Positions 53,898 through 61,898 of a DNA stretch of 64,000 nt are shown in pieces (within the stretch, counting starts at the first letter, position 1; each line of letters begins with the position of its first letter). The stretch is taken from positions 1 to 64,000 of the forward strand of contig JANMDN010000080.1 of assembly GCA_031376285.1 (NCBI GenBank), in the 5' to 3' direction. Both the position numbers and the translations under genes were made by a program. The notes beneath the pieces are model-generated. The model was not told where the DNA came from. It saw nothing but the letters and a program-made list of their open reading frames with translations, and ran no database searches. The stretch comes from JANMDN01 sp031376285. Its GTDB lineage: Bacteria > Actinomycetota > Thermoleophilia > Miltoncostaeales > Miltoncostaeaceae.

Positions 53898-54615
53898 GTG
53901 ACGACCGCTTCCGACCAGCTCCGCCTCGACCGCCTCCTCGCGCGGGCCGCGCCCGCCTACGACCTCCAGCTCCTGCTCGAGCGACGGGCTCTATGGACCG
54001 CGGTCCGTCTCGCCGGGCCACTCGGCGGACTGCGGGTTCTCGATCTCGCGACCGGCACCGGCGCCCTCGCCTCGGCCATGCTGGACCGGGGCGATCAACC
54101 GGTCGGGCTCGTGGCCGTCGACCGCTCTCCGGCGATGCTCGCCGGGCGCGGAGGCGGCTCGCGCCTTTCGAGGACCGCTCTCGGGTCAGGGTGGCCCTCG
54201 CCGACGCCCGCCGGCTGCCGTATCCCGGGGGGCACTTCGATCTCGTGACGAGCGGTACTTCCTCCACCTCCTCGAGCGCGAGGACGCCGCGGCGGCCCTG
54301 GCGGAGGTCCAACGGGTGCTACGCCCCTGCGGCCGCCTCGTGGTGGTCGTCCACAGGGCGCCGGCGACCCGGCTCGGCGGGCTCTACCGGCAGGGGTGGC
54401 GGGCTCTCGGACGGGTCCTCCCGCTGGCCGGGGCGGGTCCCCTGGAGGGTGCTCGGCCACGTCTCCTGAGCGCCGCGTTCCCGATCCATGGCGAACGCCG
54501 CACCGGCCTGGGGTACTGGAGCCAGGTGGTCCTCGGCGAGAGGTCCCGAGGGGCGATGCTCATCGGGCGGAGCACTCATCGTCACACCCGTCACCGGCGG
54601 GCGCGCCGGGGCTGA
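53898..54615 (+). pseudogene. Frameshifted class I SAM-dependent methyltransferase
   Basis: Three frames must be joined. The first gives LRVLDLATGTGALASAMLDRG (SAM motif I) and VAVDRSPAMLA. The second, from about 54150, gives VRVALADARRLPYPGGHFDLVTS. The third, from about 54255, gives RYFLHLLEREDAAAALAEVQRVLRPCGRLVVVVHR and the C-terminus. Together they make a UbiE/MenG-like methyltransferase of about 238 residues. Two frameshifts, or sequence errors, inactivate it as read. Confidence 0.75.
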
Positions 54616-55261
54616 CGCGATCTCCCACGCAGCACCCCTCGCCGCGCCAGGCCTCGCGACCCTCCTTGATCGCGATGGTGGCGATCAGGAGACCGACCAC
54701 CGGATCGAGCCACCAGGCCCCCAGGAGGGCGTTGCCCAGGAGGCCGACGAGGAGCGCACCGGCCAGATAGGCGCAGAGCATGTTTTGACGCCCCTCGCCT
54801 TTGGTCGCCGCTGAGCCCAGCCGGTCGGCAAGGCGCGCCTTGGCGGTCCCCAGATACGGCATGACCACGACGCTCGATGCCGCAAGGCCGATCCCGAGCC
54901 AGCTCGCGTCAGGACGCTCACCGGTGACGAGCGCCCTCACCGATTCGAAGCCGACGTAGGGCGCGAGGACGAAGAACTGGATCGCGACGAGCCTCTGGGC
55001 TCGGGTCTCCGCCGCCTCCGAGAAGATGCGATCGCCGGTGAAGCGCCACACGATGATCGCCGAGGCGAAGCCCTCGATCGCCGAGTCGAGTCCGAAGCCG
55101 ATGAGGGCGACCGACCCGGCCATGACACCGGCAAGGATCGCGATGCCGCCCTCCAGCGACATGTAGGCGAGGCTCGCCCACGACAGCAGCCGTACCCGGC
55201 CCGCCAGGCGCACGCGCTCCGCGTCGGGAAGGCTCCCAAGGGTAGGTGCGAGGGTGCTCAC
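54560..55261 (-). CDS. CDF-like cation transporter (short form)
   Basis: A 233-residue membrane protein with about six helices and no C-terminal cytoplasmic CDF domain. The second helix has GFGLDSAIEGFAS and the fifth AYLAGALLVGLLGNALLG; the classical HD-HD metal residues are partly changed (D-x-x-x-E in helix 2). The GTG start overlaps the stop of the CadC-like regulator by four bases. Likely a heavy-metal exporter under that regulator. A tail with CC and CDDEC may bind metal. Confidence 0.85.
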   Translation of the reverse strand: MSTLAPTLGSLPDAERVRLAGRVRLLSWASLAYMSLEGGIAILAGVMAGSVALIGFGLDSAIEGFASAIIVWRFTGDRIFSEAAETRAQRLVAIQFFVLAPYVGFESVRALVTGERPDASWLGIGLAASSVVVMPYLGTAKARLADRLGSAATKGEGRQNMLCAYLAGALLVGLLGNALLGAWWLDPVVGLLIATIAIKEGREAWRGEGCCVGDRVSPGAPAGDGCDDECSAR

Positions 55262-55614
55262 GCGCGCACCCGAGCGGGCAGGAGCGCCTCAAGGAGCTCG
55301 CTCCCGGTGCTGGTGAGGGCGTACATGACCATCTTCCCCTCGCGTCGCGAGCGCACCAGACCGGCGCCGCGAAGGGCGCGTGCGTGGTGTGAGACGAGCT
55401 TGTCGGAGCGCTCGCAGATCCACGCCAAATCGCAGACGCAGAGTTCGCCTGCCTCCCGCAGGACGAGGGCTACCTGCAGGCGCGTCGGATCACCCAGGGC
55501 CTTCGCACGCTCGGCGGCCGCAAGCAGTGTCTCGGCGTCGAGTCGGGAGGCCCGCGCCTGCTCGGCCCGCGGAAGGTCGAGGCAGAGGAGCTCGCAGACA
55601 TCGGGCCTCGACAT
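55258..55614 (-). CDS. ArsR-family regulator, CadC-like
   Basis: A 118-residue winged-helix repressor. It has Cys7 and Cys11 in the N-terminal extension and the alpha3 motif ELCVCDL (Cys59, Cys61), the arrangement of CadC-type Cd/Pb/Zn sensors. The recognition helix reads ICERSDKLVSHHARALRGAGLV. The downstream transporter overlaps its stop. A dyad lies immediately upstream. It should respond to a thiophilic metal. Confidence 0.9.
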   Translation of the reverse strand: MSRPDVCELLCLDLPRAEQARASRLDAETLLAAAERAKALGDPTRLQVALVLREAGELCVCDLAWICERSDKLVSHHARALRGAGLVRSRREGKMVMYALTSTGSELLEALLPARVRA

Positions 55615-55617
55615 CCA

Positions 55618-55635
55618 TACATCCTAACGGACGTA
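55618..55635 (-). promoter_or_regulatory. Candidate operator of the CadC-like regulator
   Basis: TACATCC-N4-GGACGTA is an inverted repeat matching at six of seven arm positions. It begins four bases upstream of the regulator's start codon, where autorepression is expected. Confidence 0.55.
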
Positions 55636-55751
55636 CGAAAAACACGTCTCGTCAGGTCCGCTCGCGGGCGGCGTCAGAGAAGACATCCGCAGAGAAGCAT
55701 CGCCCCTGGACGACGATTCCGAGGCGGGCGCTCCGGGGAGCTCGCGCTCAC

Positions 55752-56361
55752 TTACCTCCAGCCACTTCTCGTGATGGCGCCGGGCCCATCGCGGTCGACG
55801 TCGCCCACGACCATCCTGCGGAGCGCGTGGAGCGGTGGACGAGCGCCAGGTAGGAGGTGCGCGACGACGCGGGCGACGAGGAGACAGGTCGCCCAGTCGT
55901 GGACGATCACCGTCCCGGCGAAGCGGTAGCGGATGTCGCGCTTGCCGAGCCAGAACAACACGCCGGTCACGAACATCACCACCATCAGCGCGCCGACGAG
56001 GGCCGAATTCAGCTTCTGGCCGGCGTTGAAGCGACCTTGAGGCGGAGCCGGCTCACGTCGGCGAAAGCGCGACCATCCGAACAGCCAGCGGGCGTCGCCG
56101 CTGTCGAAGGGGCCCATCTCGCGCATGGTCGCCCGCAGGCGCGACCAGTGGGCGGCGAAAGGGGGCGAGCACCCCGGCGGCCAGGACCACGGCCGAGTTG
56201 ATGTGCCATGCCTTCGCCGTCGGGCGGGCGACGAACGTGGCGAGGTCGGGGACGAACAGCGCGAGGCCGCTCCCGAGCATCGGGAAGAACGTCATCGCGA
56301 GCAGCCAGTGGAGGGTGCGCTCTGCGCCGGAGAAGCGCGCGATCCGACGGCTACGCGTCAA
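55752..56361 (-). pseudogene. Frameshifted cytochrome b subunit (formate dehydrogenase gamma / cytochrome b561-like)
   Basis: The 5' frame (ERTLHWLLAMTFFPMLGSGLALF and AWHINSAVVLAAGVLAPF) continues after a shift at about 56158-56165 into AAHWSRLRATMREMGPF, FNAGQKLNSALVGALMVVMFVTGVLFWLG and VIVHDWATCLLVARVVAHL. This is a four-helix di-heme cytochrome b with the FNAGQKLN motif of FdnI/FdoI-type subunits. One extra base in a CCCCCTTT run explains the break, so a sequencing error is possible. No dehydrogenase alpha or beta subunits are nearby. Confidence 0.75.
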
Positions 56362-56614
56362 TGCCGTTCGAGCGTCCCACCACCCGTTGACGTCGTAGCT
56401 GCGCTGCTCTCAGAAGCCGAGGCCCGGCTCAGGCGCAGCCGATCGGTAGATCGGACCGAGGGATCTCAAGGGGAGTCTCGCGGCCGGCGGCCTGATCAGC
56501 GTCCATCCGCATCTGCTTCTCGCGGCGCTCGGTGGTGGACCCCCACGAACAATCCATGAACTCTCTGGGGACCTCGACCCCAGTGACGCCCGTCCACGTC
56601 CCTCCGGCAAGACG

Positions 56615-56633
56615 TACTATAGGCTACGTAGTA
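56615..56633 (+). promoter_or_regulatory. BlaI-type operator 2 (SCO1 promoter)
   Basis: TACTATA-GGCTA-CGTAGTA carries outer arms TACTA...TAGTA with the same N9 spacing as operator 1 and an intact CGTAGT half. It ends one base before the SCO1 ATG and overlaps TACTAT, a good -10 hexamer. Confidence 0.65.
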
Positions 56634-56634
56634 G

Positions 56635-57300
56635 ATGCGAGGACGCCGGCCAAGAATGCGACCCCTGTTGATCGCGGCACTCGCCGCCCTGATGCTCGGC
56701 CTCGCCGGCGTGGCGGCGGGCGCGGTGCTGGGCGGTGGTGGGGACGCAGATCGAGGCGCTGATGCGGACGTCGCGGCGGAGCGGTTTCGCGGCAACGAGC
56801 CCCCGGCGGTCTTCGACGCTGCGGACTTCGCGCTGCGAGAGGCTCTCAGCGGCGGGCTCGTGCGGATGGTCGATCAACGTGGGCGCGTCGTCGTGCTGAC
56901 TTTCCTCGAGAGCCGGTGCACCACGGCGTGCCCCGTGATCGCCTCCCAGGTCGCTGAGGCTCTACGCAGGCTGCCCTCTGAGGACCGATCGAACGTGGTT
57001 TGGTTGCTCTGGCTATCAGTGCAAACCCCCGCGACGAGACGTGCAGGAGCGTGAGGGCATTCGTCACTCGCCACCGCGCCGGAGGCGAGATCCGCTATCT
57101 CAATGCCCTGAGGCCGAGCTACGACGGTCTGGAAGGAGTATCAGGTGCTCTCCGCCCTCGAGAGCGGCGATGCGGACACCCACTCGGCGCCCGTGCGGAT
57201 CTACAGCCGCAGCGGTCGCTGGCTGGCGATGCAGCATGCCGGAGTGGACCTCAGCGCGGCCAACCTCGTCCACGACATCTCGTTGGCGCCGGCTCGATGA
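56635..57300 (+). pseudogene. SCO1/SenC-family copper/redox protein, frameshifted
   Basis: The first frame gives an N-terminal membrane anchor (residues 10-32) and VVVLTFLESRCTTACPVIASQVAEAL, the SCO CxxxC site (Cys95, Cys99). A tandem 5-bp duplication (TGGTT at 56996-57000 and 57001-57005) shifts the frame; ALAISANPRDETCRSVRAFV continues in another frame. The original frame returns near 57125 with EYQVLSALESGDADTHSAPVRIYSRSGRW and runs to TGA at 57298. SCO proteins insert copper into cytochrome oxidase or act as thiol reductases. As read the gene is broken. Confidence 0.78.
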
Positions 57301-57353
57301 GCGGTAGGCGGCGTCTGCGGTGCCGACTGGTCGTCCGAACAGGGAGGCTCGAT

Positions 57354-58265
57354 GTGCGCGTGATTGGGAGATCCCGCTCGAAGGGGATTGGTCGGATCGT
57401 CGTTTCAGGCGCGCTCGCGCTCATGGGGGCCATCGGCCTCGTCGCGTGCGGCAGCTCGGATTCGGCCGGAGGCGCCGGGGCATCGGCCGGCGGCTCGCTG
57501 GCCTCGATCCTCGGAGATAGCCACGTCCACAGCCTCATCGTCGATCGAGAGGATCCGGCCCGCCTTCTGCTCGGACTCCATGGGGGCCTCTACGTGTCCG
57601 CCGACGCCGGACGCAGCTGGGACCTCGCCGACCTCGAGGGCGACGACGCGATGAACCTCGCCAGCGCCGCCGAGGGCGCCCCCCTCTGGGTCGCCGGCCA
57701 CGAGGTGCTCAAGCGATCCGACGACGACGGTGCGTCCTGGGAGGCCGTCCGCCCCGAGGGCCTTCCGGGACTTGATCTGCACGGCTTCGCGGTGAGGCCC
57801 GATCGGCCGAGGGAGATCGTGGCCGCCGTCGCCGGCCAGGGCCTCTATCGATCCAAGGATGGCGGCGCCTCCTTTGCGCTCCTCTCGACACAGGTCGGGC
57901 CGAGCGTCTTCGGGATGGCGCTCACCGCCGACGGCACCCTCTTCGCCGCGGATCCCAGCCAGGGGCTGCTCGCGAGCTCCGATGGCGGGCGCACGTTCCG
58001 CGTCGCCATCCAGGGTCAGGGGCTCGTGTCGGTGGCCGCGGTGCCTCGTCTCCCGCGTCTCGTGCTGGCGGGCGGTCAGCCGGGAGTCATCGTCTCCCGG
58101 GACGGTGGCGACCTCTGGGAGCCGGCGTTCAAGGATGCCGGCGTGGCCGCCGTGGCGATCGACCCCAGCGATCCACGCCGTGCCTATGCCGTGGGTGATG
58201 ACGAGCGGCTCTACACGACTGGCGACGCAGCCCGCACTTGGTCGACCGTCGAGGAGGGTGCGTAG
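57354..58265 (+). CDS. Lipoprotein with BNR/Asp-box repeats (sialidase-like beta-propeller)
   Basis: A 303-residue exported protein. The GTG at 57354 has AGGGAGG six bases upstream and leads into a signal peptide with lipobox LVA-C (Cys32); the ATG at 57297, overlapping the SCO1 stop, is an alternative. About six Asp-box repeats (SADAGRSW, SDDDGASW, SKDGGASF, SSDGGRTF, SRDGGDLW and a weaker last one) indicate a six-bladed propeller like the F510_1955-type glycosylhydrolase family. Such proteins often sit with SCO, CcdA and TlpA genes in metal-related loci. No catalytic role is shown. Confidence 0.85.
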   Translation: MRVIGRSRSKGIGRIVVSGALALMGAIGLVACGSSDSAGGAGASAGGSLASILGDSHVHSLIVDREDPARLLLGLHGGLYVSADAGRSWDLADLEGDDAMNLASAAEGAPLWVAGHEVLKRSDDDGASWEAVRPEGLPGLDLHGFAVRPDRPREIVAAVAGQGLYRSKDGGASFALLSTQVGPSVFGMALTADGTLFAADPSQGLLASSDGGRTFRVAIQGQGLVSVAAVPRLPRLVLAGGQPGVIVSRDGGDLWEPAFKDAGVAAVAIDPSDPRRAYAVGDDERLYTTGDAARTWSTVEEGA

Positions 58266-58280
58266 TCCGGGGCGCGCGTT

Positions 58281-59000
58281 TTAGCCGAACTGGTTAAAGC
58301 GCGAGAGCTCGCGCGTGATCACCGCGAGCTGCCCGGAGGCCACGAGCAGACCCATCGCGACGAGCCCAGCTCCCGAGATAAGGGAGAGCGCTGCACCGGC
58401 TCGGCGAACGCGTCCGAACATGCCCACCGCCCGATCGAACGCGAGGCTGGTCGCGAGAAAGGGCACCCCGAGCCCGGCCGAGTATGCGAGCAGTAGCGCC
58501 GCGCCACCGCTCGGGCTCTGATCGGTCGCGGCGAAGGTGAGGATCCCCCCGAGGATCGGTCCGATGCAGGGGGTCCAGCCGATCGCGAAGACGACCCCGG
58601 TCAGAAGGCCTCCACTCATGCGCCCGCCCCGCCCGCCCGCCCACGCCAGCGGCCGCCACTCGCGCTGACCGACGCCCAGGCGTGGCCCGAGGACCACGAT
58701 CAGCCCCAGGACGATGAGGAGCAACCCTCCGGCCAGCTCGAGCCCGCGTCGTTGGCCCTTCAGGATCGCGCTCGTGCCCCCGATGCCCGCGCCGAGGAGG
58801 GCAAACACAAGGGCGAAGCCCCCGATGAACGCGAGGGTCGGGGCGACGACGGCTCGGCGCTGGTGAGCGATCCTCTCCACCGAGACCCCGGAGATGAAGG
58901 CGAGATACCCGGGCACCAGGGCGAGGACGCAGGGCGAGAGGAACGAGACGACCCCACCGGTGAAGGCGACGGCGAACGCGGTCGCTCCGAGCTCGCTCAC
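58281..59000 (-). CDS. ccdA: Cytochrome c biogenesis / thiol-disulfide interchange membrane protein CcdA
   Basis: A 239-residue six-helix membrane protein of the DsbD/CcdA family. The two redox cysteines are in LSPCVLALVPGY (Cys24) and GWTPCIGPILGG (Cys145). It carries electrons from cytosolic thioredoxin to extracytoplasmic thiol proteins. Its ATG overlaps the stop of the TlpA-type gene, so the pair is translated together and is the natural donor for the TlpA protein and possibly SCO1. Confidence 0.94.
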   Translation of the reverse strand: MSELGATAFAVAFTGGVVSFLSPCVLALVPGYLAFISGVSVERIAHQRRAVVAPTLAFIGGFALVFALLGAGIGGTSAILKGQRRGLELAGGLLLIVLGLIVVLGPRLGVGQREWRPLAWAGGRGGRMSGGLLTGVVFAIGWTPCIGPILGGILTFAATDQSPSGGAALLLAYSAGLGVPFLATSLAFDRAVGMFGRVRRAGAALSLISGAGLVAMGLLVASGQLAVITRELSRFNQFG

Positions 59001-59626
59001 GGCCCGGACCCGCCGAGGATCAACTCCATGCCCTCGGCGATCTGCCCCGCGTTGATCTCACCCACCCAGTGGACGCGGACGCGGCCGGCGCGGTTGATGA
59101 AAAAGGTCTCCGGCACTCCGGTGAGCCCGTAGTCGCGATAGCTCTTCTCGCTCTTGTCGCGGACGTGGGGGTAGGTCTGGCGGTACTGAGCGATGAAGTC
59201 CAGCGCGTCGCCCCTCAGGTCCTGGATGTCGATTCCGAGGACGACCGCGCCCTGGGCTTGGCCCGCCCTCCAGGCGCCTTCGAGGATCGGTGCCTCGCGT
59301 TTGCAAGGGTCGCACCAGGAGGCCCAGAAGTTGAGCACGACCGGGCGACCGCGAAGCTCCGAGAGCGAGAGAGGCTCGCCGGTGCGCTTACCGAGCGTGT
59401 CGCCGTTGGCGAGTACCGGGAGGGTGAATTCGTGCGCTTCCTTGGGCTCGCCCCGGGCGATCGCGTTGTCGATGCTGGTATCCACCTTGCCGGCCGTGAG
59501 GCCGACGACGAGGAGGGTGACGAAGCCACCCACAAGAAGCGCTGCCAGGACGGCGAAGAGAATGCGGCGGGCGGGTCGCGCCTCCTCGGCGGGCTCGGGC
59601 TCGCCGGATGAAGTATCAGCGGGCAT
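58997..59626 (-). CDS. TlpA-type membrane-anchored thioredoxin
   Basis: A 209-residue protein. One N-terminal membrane anchor (residues 20-45) precedes a thioredoxin fold with VLNFWASWCDPC (Cys105, Cys108) and cis-Pro GVPETFFI. It should receive electrons from the coupled CcdA protein and reduce cysteine pairs of exported proteins. The ATG at 59626 is used because the frame upstream of it overlaps the operator and has no homology. Confidence 0.93.
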   Translation of the reverse strand: MPADTSSGEPEPAEEARPARRILFAVLAALLVGGFVTLLVVGLTAGKVDTSIDNAIARGEPKEAHEFTLPVLANGDTLGKRTGEPLSLSELRGRPVVLNFWASWCDPCKREAPILEGAWRAGQAQGAVVLGIDIQDLRGDALDFIAQYRQTYPHVRDKSEKSYRDYGLTGVPETFFINRAGRVRVHWVGEINAGQIAEGMELILGGSGP

Positions 59627-59637
59627 CGCGACCAACC

Positions 59638-59658
59638 CTATTACGTCGCGCGTAGTAG
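59638..59658 (-). promoter_or_regulatory. BlaI-type operator 3 (tlpA-ccdA promoter)
   Basis: CTATTACG-TCGCG-CGTAGTAG: the eight-base arms match at seven positions, and the core ATTACG-N5-CGTAGT differs from operator 1 by one base. On the minus strand it overlaps TAATAG, a -10-like hexamer 11 bases before the tlpA ATG. Confidence 0.72.
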
Positions 59659-59770
59659 TAGGCACCCTCACCGGGCCGACCGTCCGCCTCTCATGGGTGC
59701 AACGTCGTCTTCTTCGGTCTGCCACACAGTCAGGAAGACCTTAAATGGATCGTCCCCGTTCGGACGCCTC

Positions 59771-60320
59771 GTGGGCAGCGACCGCGACACCGCGACCGCG
59801 GTGGCTGCGCTCACCGTCGAGGGCCTCGAGAAGGTCTACGACGGCACTGTGGCGTTACGGGGGCTTGACCTTCGCGTCCCAGCCGGAGCCTTCTACGGTC
59901 TTCTCGGTCCCAACGGCTCCGGTAAGACGACGCTGATAGGGATGATCACCGGCCTCGTGCGGGCGCCCCGCGGACACATCCGCATCTTCGGCCACGATGC
60001 GGTGGCCGATCAGCGCAGCGCCAAGCTGCGGGTGGGGCTCGCCCCGCAGGAGGTCCACCCCGACCGCTTCCTCTCGGTGCGCCAGGTGCGCTCCTACCAC
60101 AGGCGCTACTTCGGGATGGCACCGCCGAAGCAGAGGAGCGCCGAGCAGTTGCTCGGAGCCTTCGACCTGGCCTCGAAGGCGGGCTCGCGGCCCAATCGCC
60201 CTCTCGGGCGGCACGCGCTAACGCCTTCTGATCGCGCGCGCCCTCGTCCGTCGTCCACGTCTGGTGATCAGATCCTCGATGAGCCCACCGTCGGCGTCGA
60301 TCTCGCTCTGCGCCACGAGC
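59771..60320 (+). pseudogene. Truncated ABC exporter ATPase
   Basis: GTG-initiated fragment of an ABC-2-type ATPase: VEGLEKVYDGTVALRGLDLRV, Walker A GPNGSGKTT, Q-loop region VGLAPQEV. The signature LSGGTR, then RLLIARALVRRPRLVI, and the Walker B ILDEPTVGVDLALRHEL can be read only by shifting frames near 60200-60270. The gene then stops abruptly: about 100 or more C-terminal residues are missing, and the permease ribosome site follows at once. Confidence 0.8.
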
Positions 60321-60328
60321 TCAGGAGT

Positions 60329-61062
60329 GTGTCGCGGCGCGGCACCCTTGCCCTCGCCGGACGCGAGGTGCGTCGGGTGCTCCGGCTTTGCCCAGACGAT
60401 CCTGCCCGCGGTGGCGACGACGGTCTCTTCCTGGCGATCTTTGGCGGCGCGCTCGGCGATCGTCTCCAGCAGGTTGAGGGCGTTTCGTACCTGTCGTTCA
60501 TCCTGCCGGGCCTCTCGTGATGACCGTCGCCGGCCAGGCGTTTGCGAACGCCTCGAGCAGCCGCTTCCAGGCCAAGAACGAGGGCTACATCGAGGAGGTG
60601 TTGACGAGCCCGCTGCGATCCCCCGAGATCGTCGCGAGCTACCTGGCCGGCGGCTTCGCGCGGGGCTCGCTCGCGGCCGCCGCCATCGCCCTTCCCTTCT
60701 CGATGGCTGCACCGGCCGGCCGTCGCCGTGATCGCACTGGCGCTCACCGGAGTCGTATTCAGCGCTCTCGGGGTGTCACCGGCCTCTACGCCGACAGCTT
60801 CGACGAGCACGCCTTCGTCGCCAACCTCGTCATCTCACCGCTCGCGCTCGTGGGAAGGGTCTTCTACTCGGTCGATTGGCTCTCCGAGCCGTGGGCGACG
60901 CTGACGCGCGTTGGTCCCATCGACTACCTCGCGGATGCGTCTCGCTCAGGGCTTACCGGCGTCCAGGAGAACAGCCTCACGGCCTCGCTCCCCGTCGCCG
61001 CAGGCGTCGCGATCGGCGCTGCGGCGGTGGCGCTTCTCGGGCGCGGGTGGCGATTAAGGCGT
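60329..61062 (+). pseudogene. Frameshifted ABC-2 type permease
   Basis: GTG at 60329 with AGGAG upstream. Pieces in several frames rebuild the permease: RRGTLALAGREVRRVL, AQTILPAVATT, LFLAIFGGALGDRLQQVEGVSYLSFILPG, MTVAGQAFANASSSRFQAKNEGYIEEVLTSPL, a hydrophobic helix read in another frame (VAVIALALTGVVFSALG), and VANLVISPLALVGRVFYSVDWLSEPW. It forms a broken drug/polysaccharide exporter with the ATPase fragment. Confidence 0.78.
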
Positions 61063-61222
61063 GATGGCGGCGAGTGCCTCTCCGTCGGACTCAGCCCCAC
61101 ACCGAGCTACGCGCGCCGGCCCAAGTCCGTACGGCCCGAGTGCAGAGGGAGTTACTTCGCGCGTGCCGCGGGTGTTTCGGGCGACTTCGTCCCCCGAAAC
61201 ACCCGGTTGCTCAAGTCGTGCC

Positions 61223-61885
61223 TCAGGCGGCGGCTGCCCCCTTGCCTGCCAGTGGCCCGCGCCGCACGCGCGTCATCGACGAGTGGCAGTCCTCGTGCTC
61301 AAAGCTGATGTCGCCGCTCACCCTCAGGCGCTTCGCTAGGGCGGTCTCGGCGCTGTCGTTCTCGCCGGTGTACTCGAAGCCGCCCGGGATCGTCACGATG
61401 ATCCGGTGGTCCGGAGGTGGGTCTCCGAAGCCCTTGAGCGACTCGACCTCGGTCTCCAGGACGTCGCCGGCGCGCATCCGACCGCGCCGCGTCGCCAGGT
61501 CGAACTCCCACTCGAACGGCACGAACAGGGGAGGGTGGACCGTCGGGCAGACCGCCGCAACGATCTCGAAGAGCGTGTCCCCGTGCGCTCCGGACATGAT
61601 CTCGAGCAGGGCCTGCCGCTGACGCTCATCCGCGCGCTCGTCGATGAGCGGTTGCACCGCGCCGTTGCCCTCATCCATGCGCCCAGGCCACCACACTGTG
61701 CCCGCGAAGAACAGTCCGTCGAGGTTCACGTCGCCGAAGTGCCCCCGGTCGATCCGCATCGCCACCATCCCCTCGCAGTTGGGGTGGGTTGGCGCTTGGT
61801 TGAAGTCGCAGGGACATCCTGGGTCGCAGTTGCAGTTCTTGAACCACTCACCCTCGAGATTCCAGTCCTCGGCCATCGTCGTCAC
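61223..61885 (-). CDS. DUF1326 domain protein with Cys-rich metal-binding-like N-terminus
   Basis: A 220-residue soluble protein. The N-terminal motif WFKNCNCDPGCPCDFNQ holds Cys18, Cys20, Cys24 and Cys26 (CxCx3CxC), and a second thiol/histidine cluster HEDCHSS lies near residue 200. DUF1326 is uncharacterised and regularly found beside DUF2182. The gene starts 13 bases after the DUF2182 stop. A metal-handling role is inferred from the cysteines and the neighbours. Confidence 0.88.
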   Translation of the reverse strand: MTTMAEDWNLEGEWFKNCNCDPGCPCDFNQAPTHPNCEGMVAMRIDRGHFGDVNLDGLFFAGTVWWPGRMDEGNGAVQPLIDERADERQRQALLEIMSGAHGDTLFEIVAAVCPTVHPPLFVPFEWEFDLATRRGRMRAGDVLETEVESLKGFGDPPPDHRIIVTIPGGFEYTGENDSAETALAKRLRVSGDISFEHEDCHSSMTRVRRGPLAGKGAAAA

Positions 61886-61898
61886 CTCCTCGGGCCCC

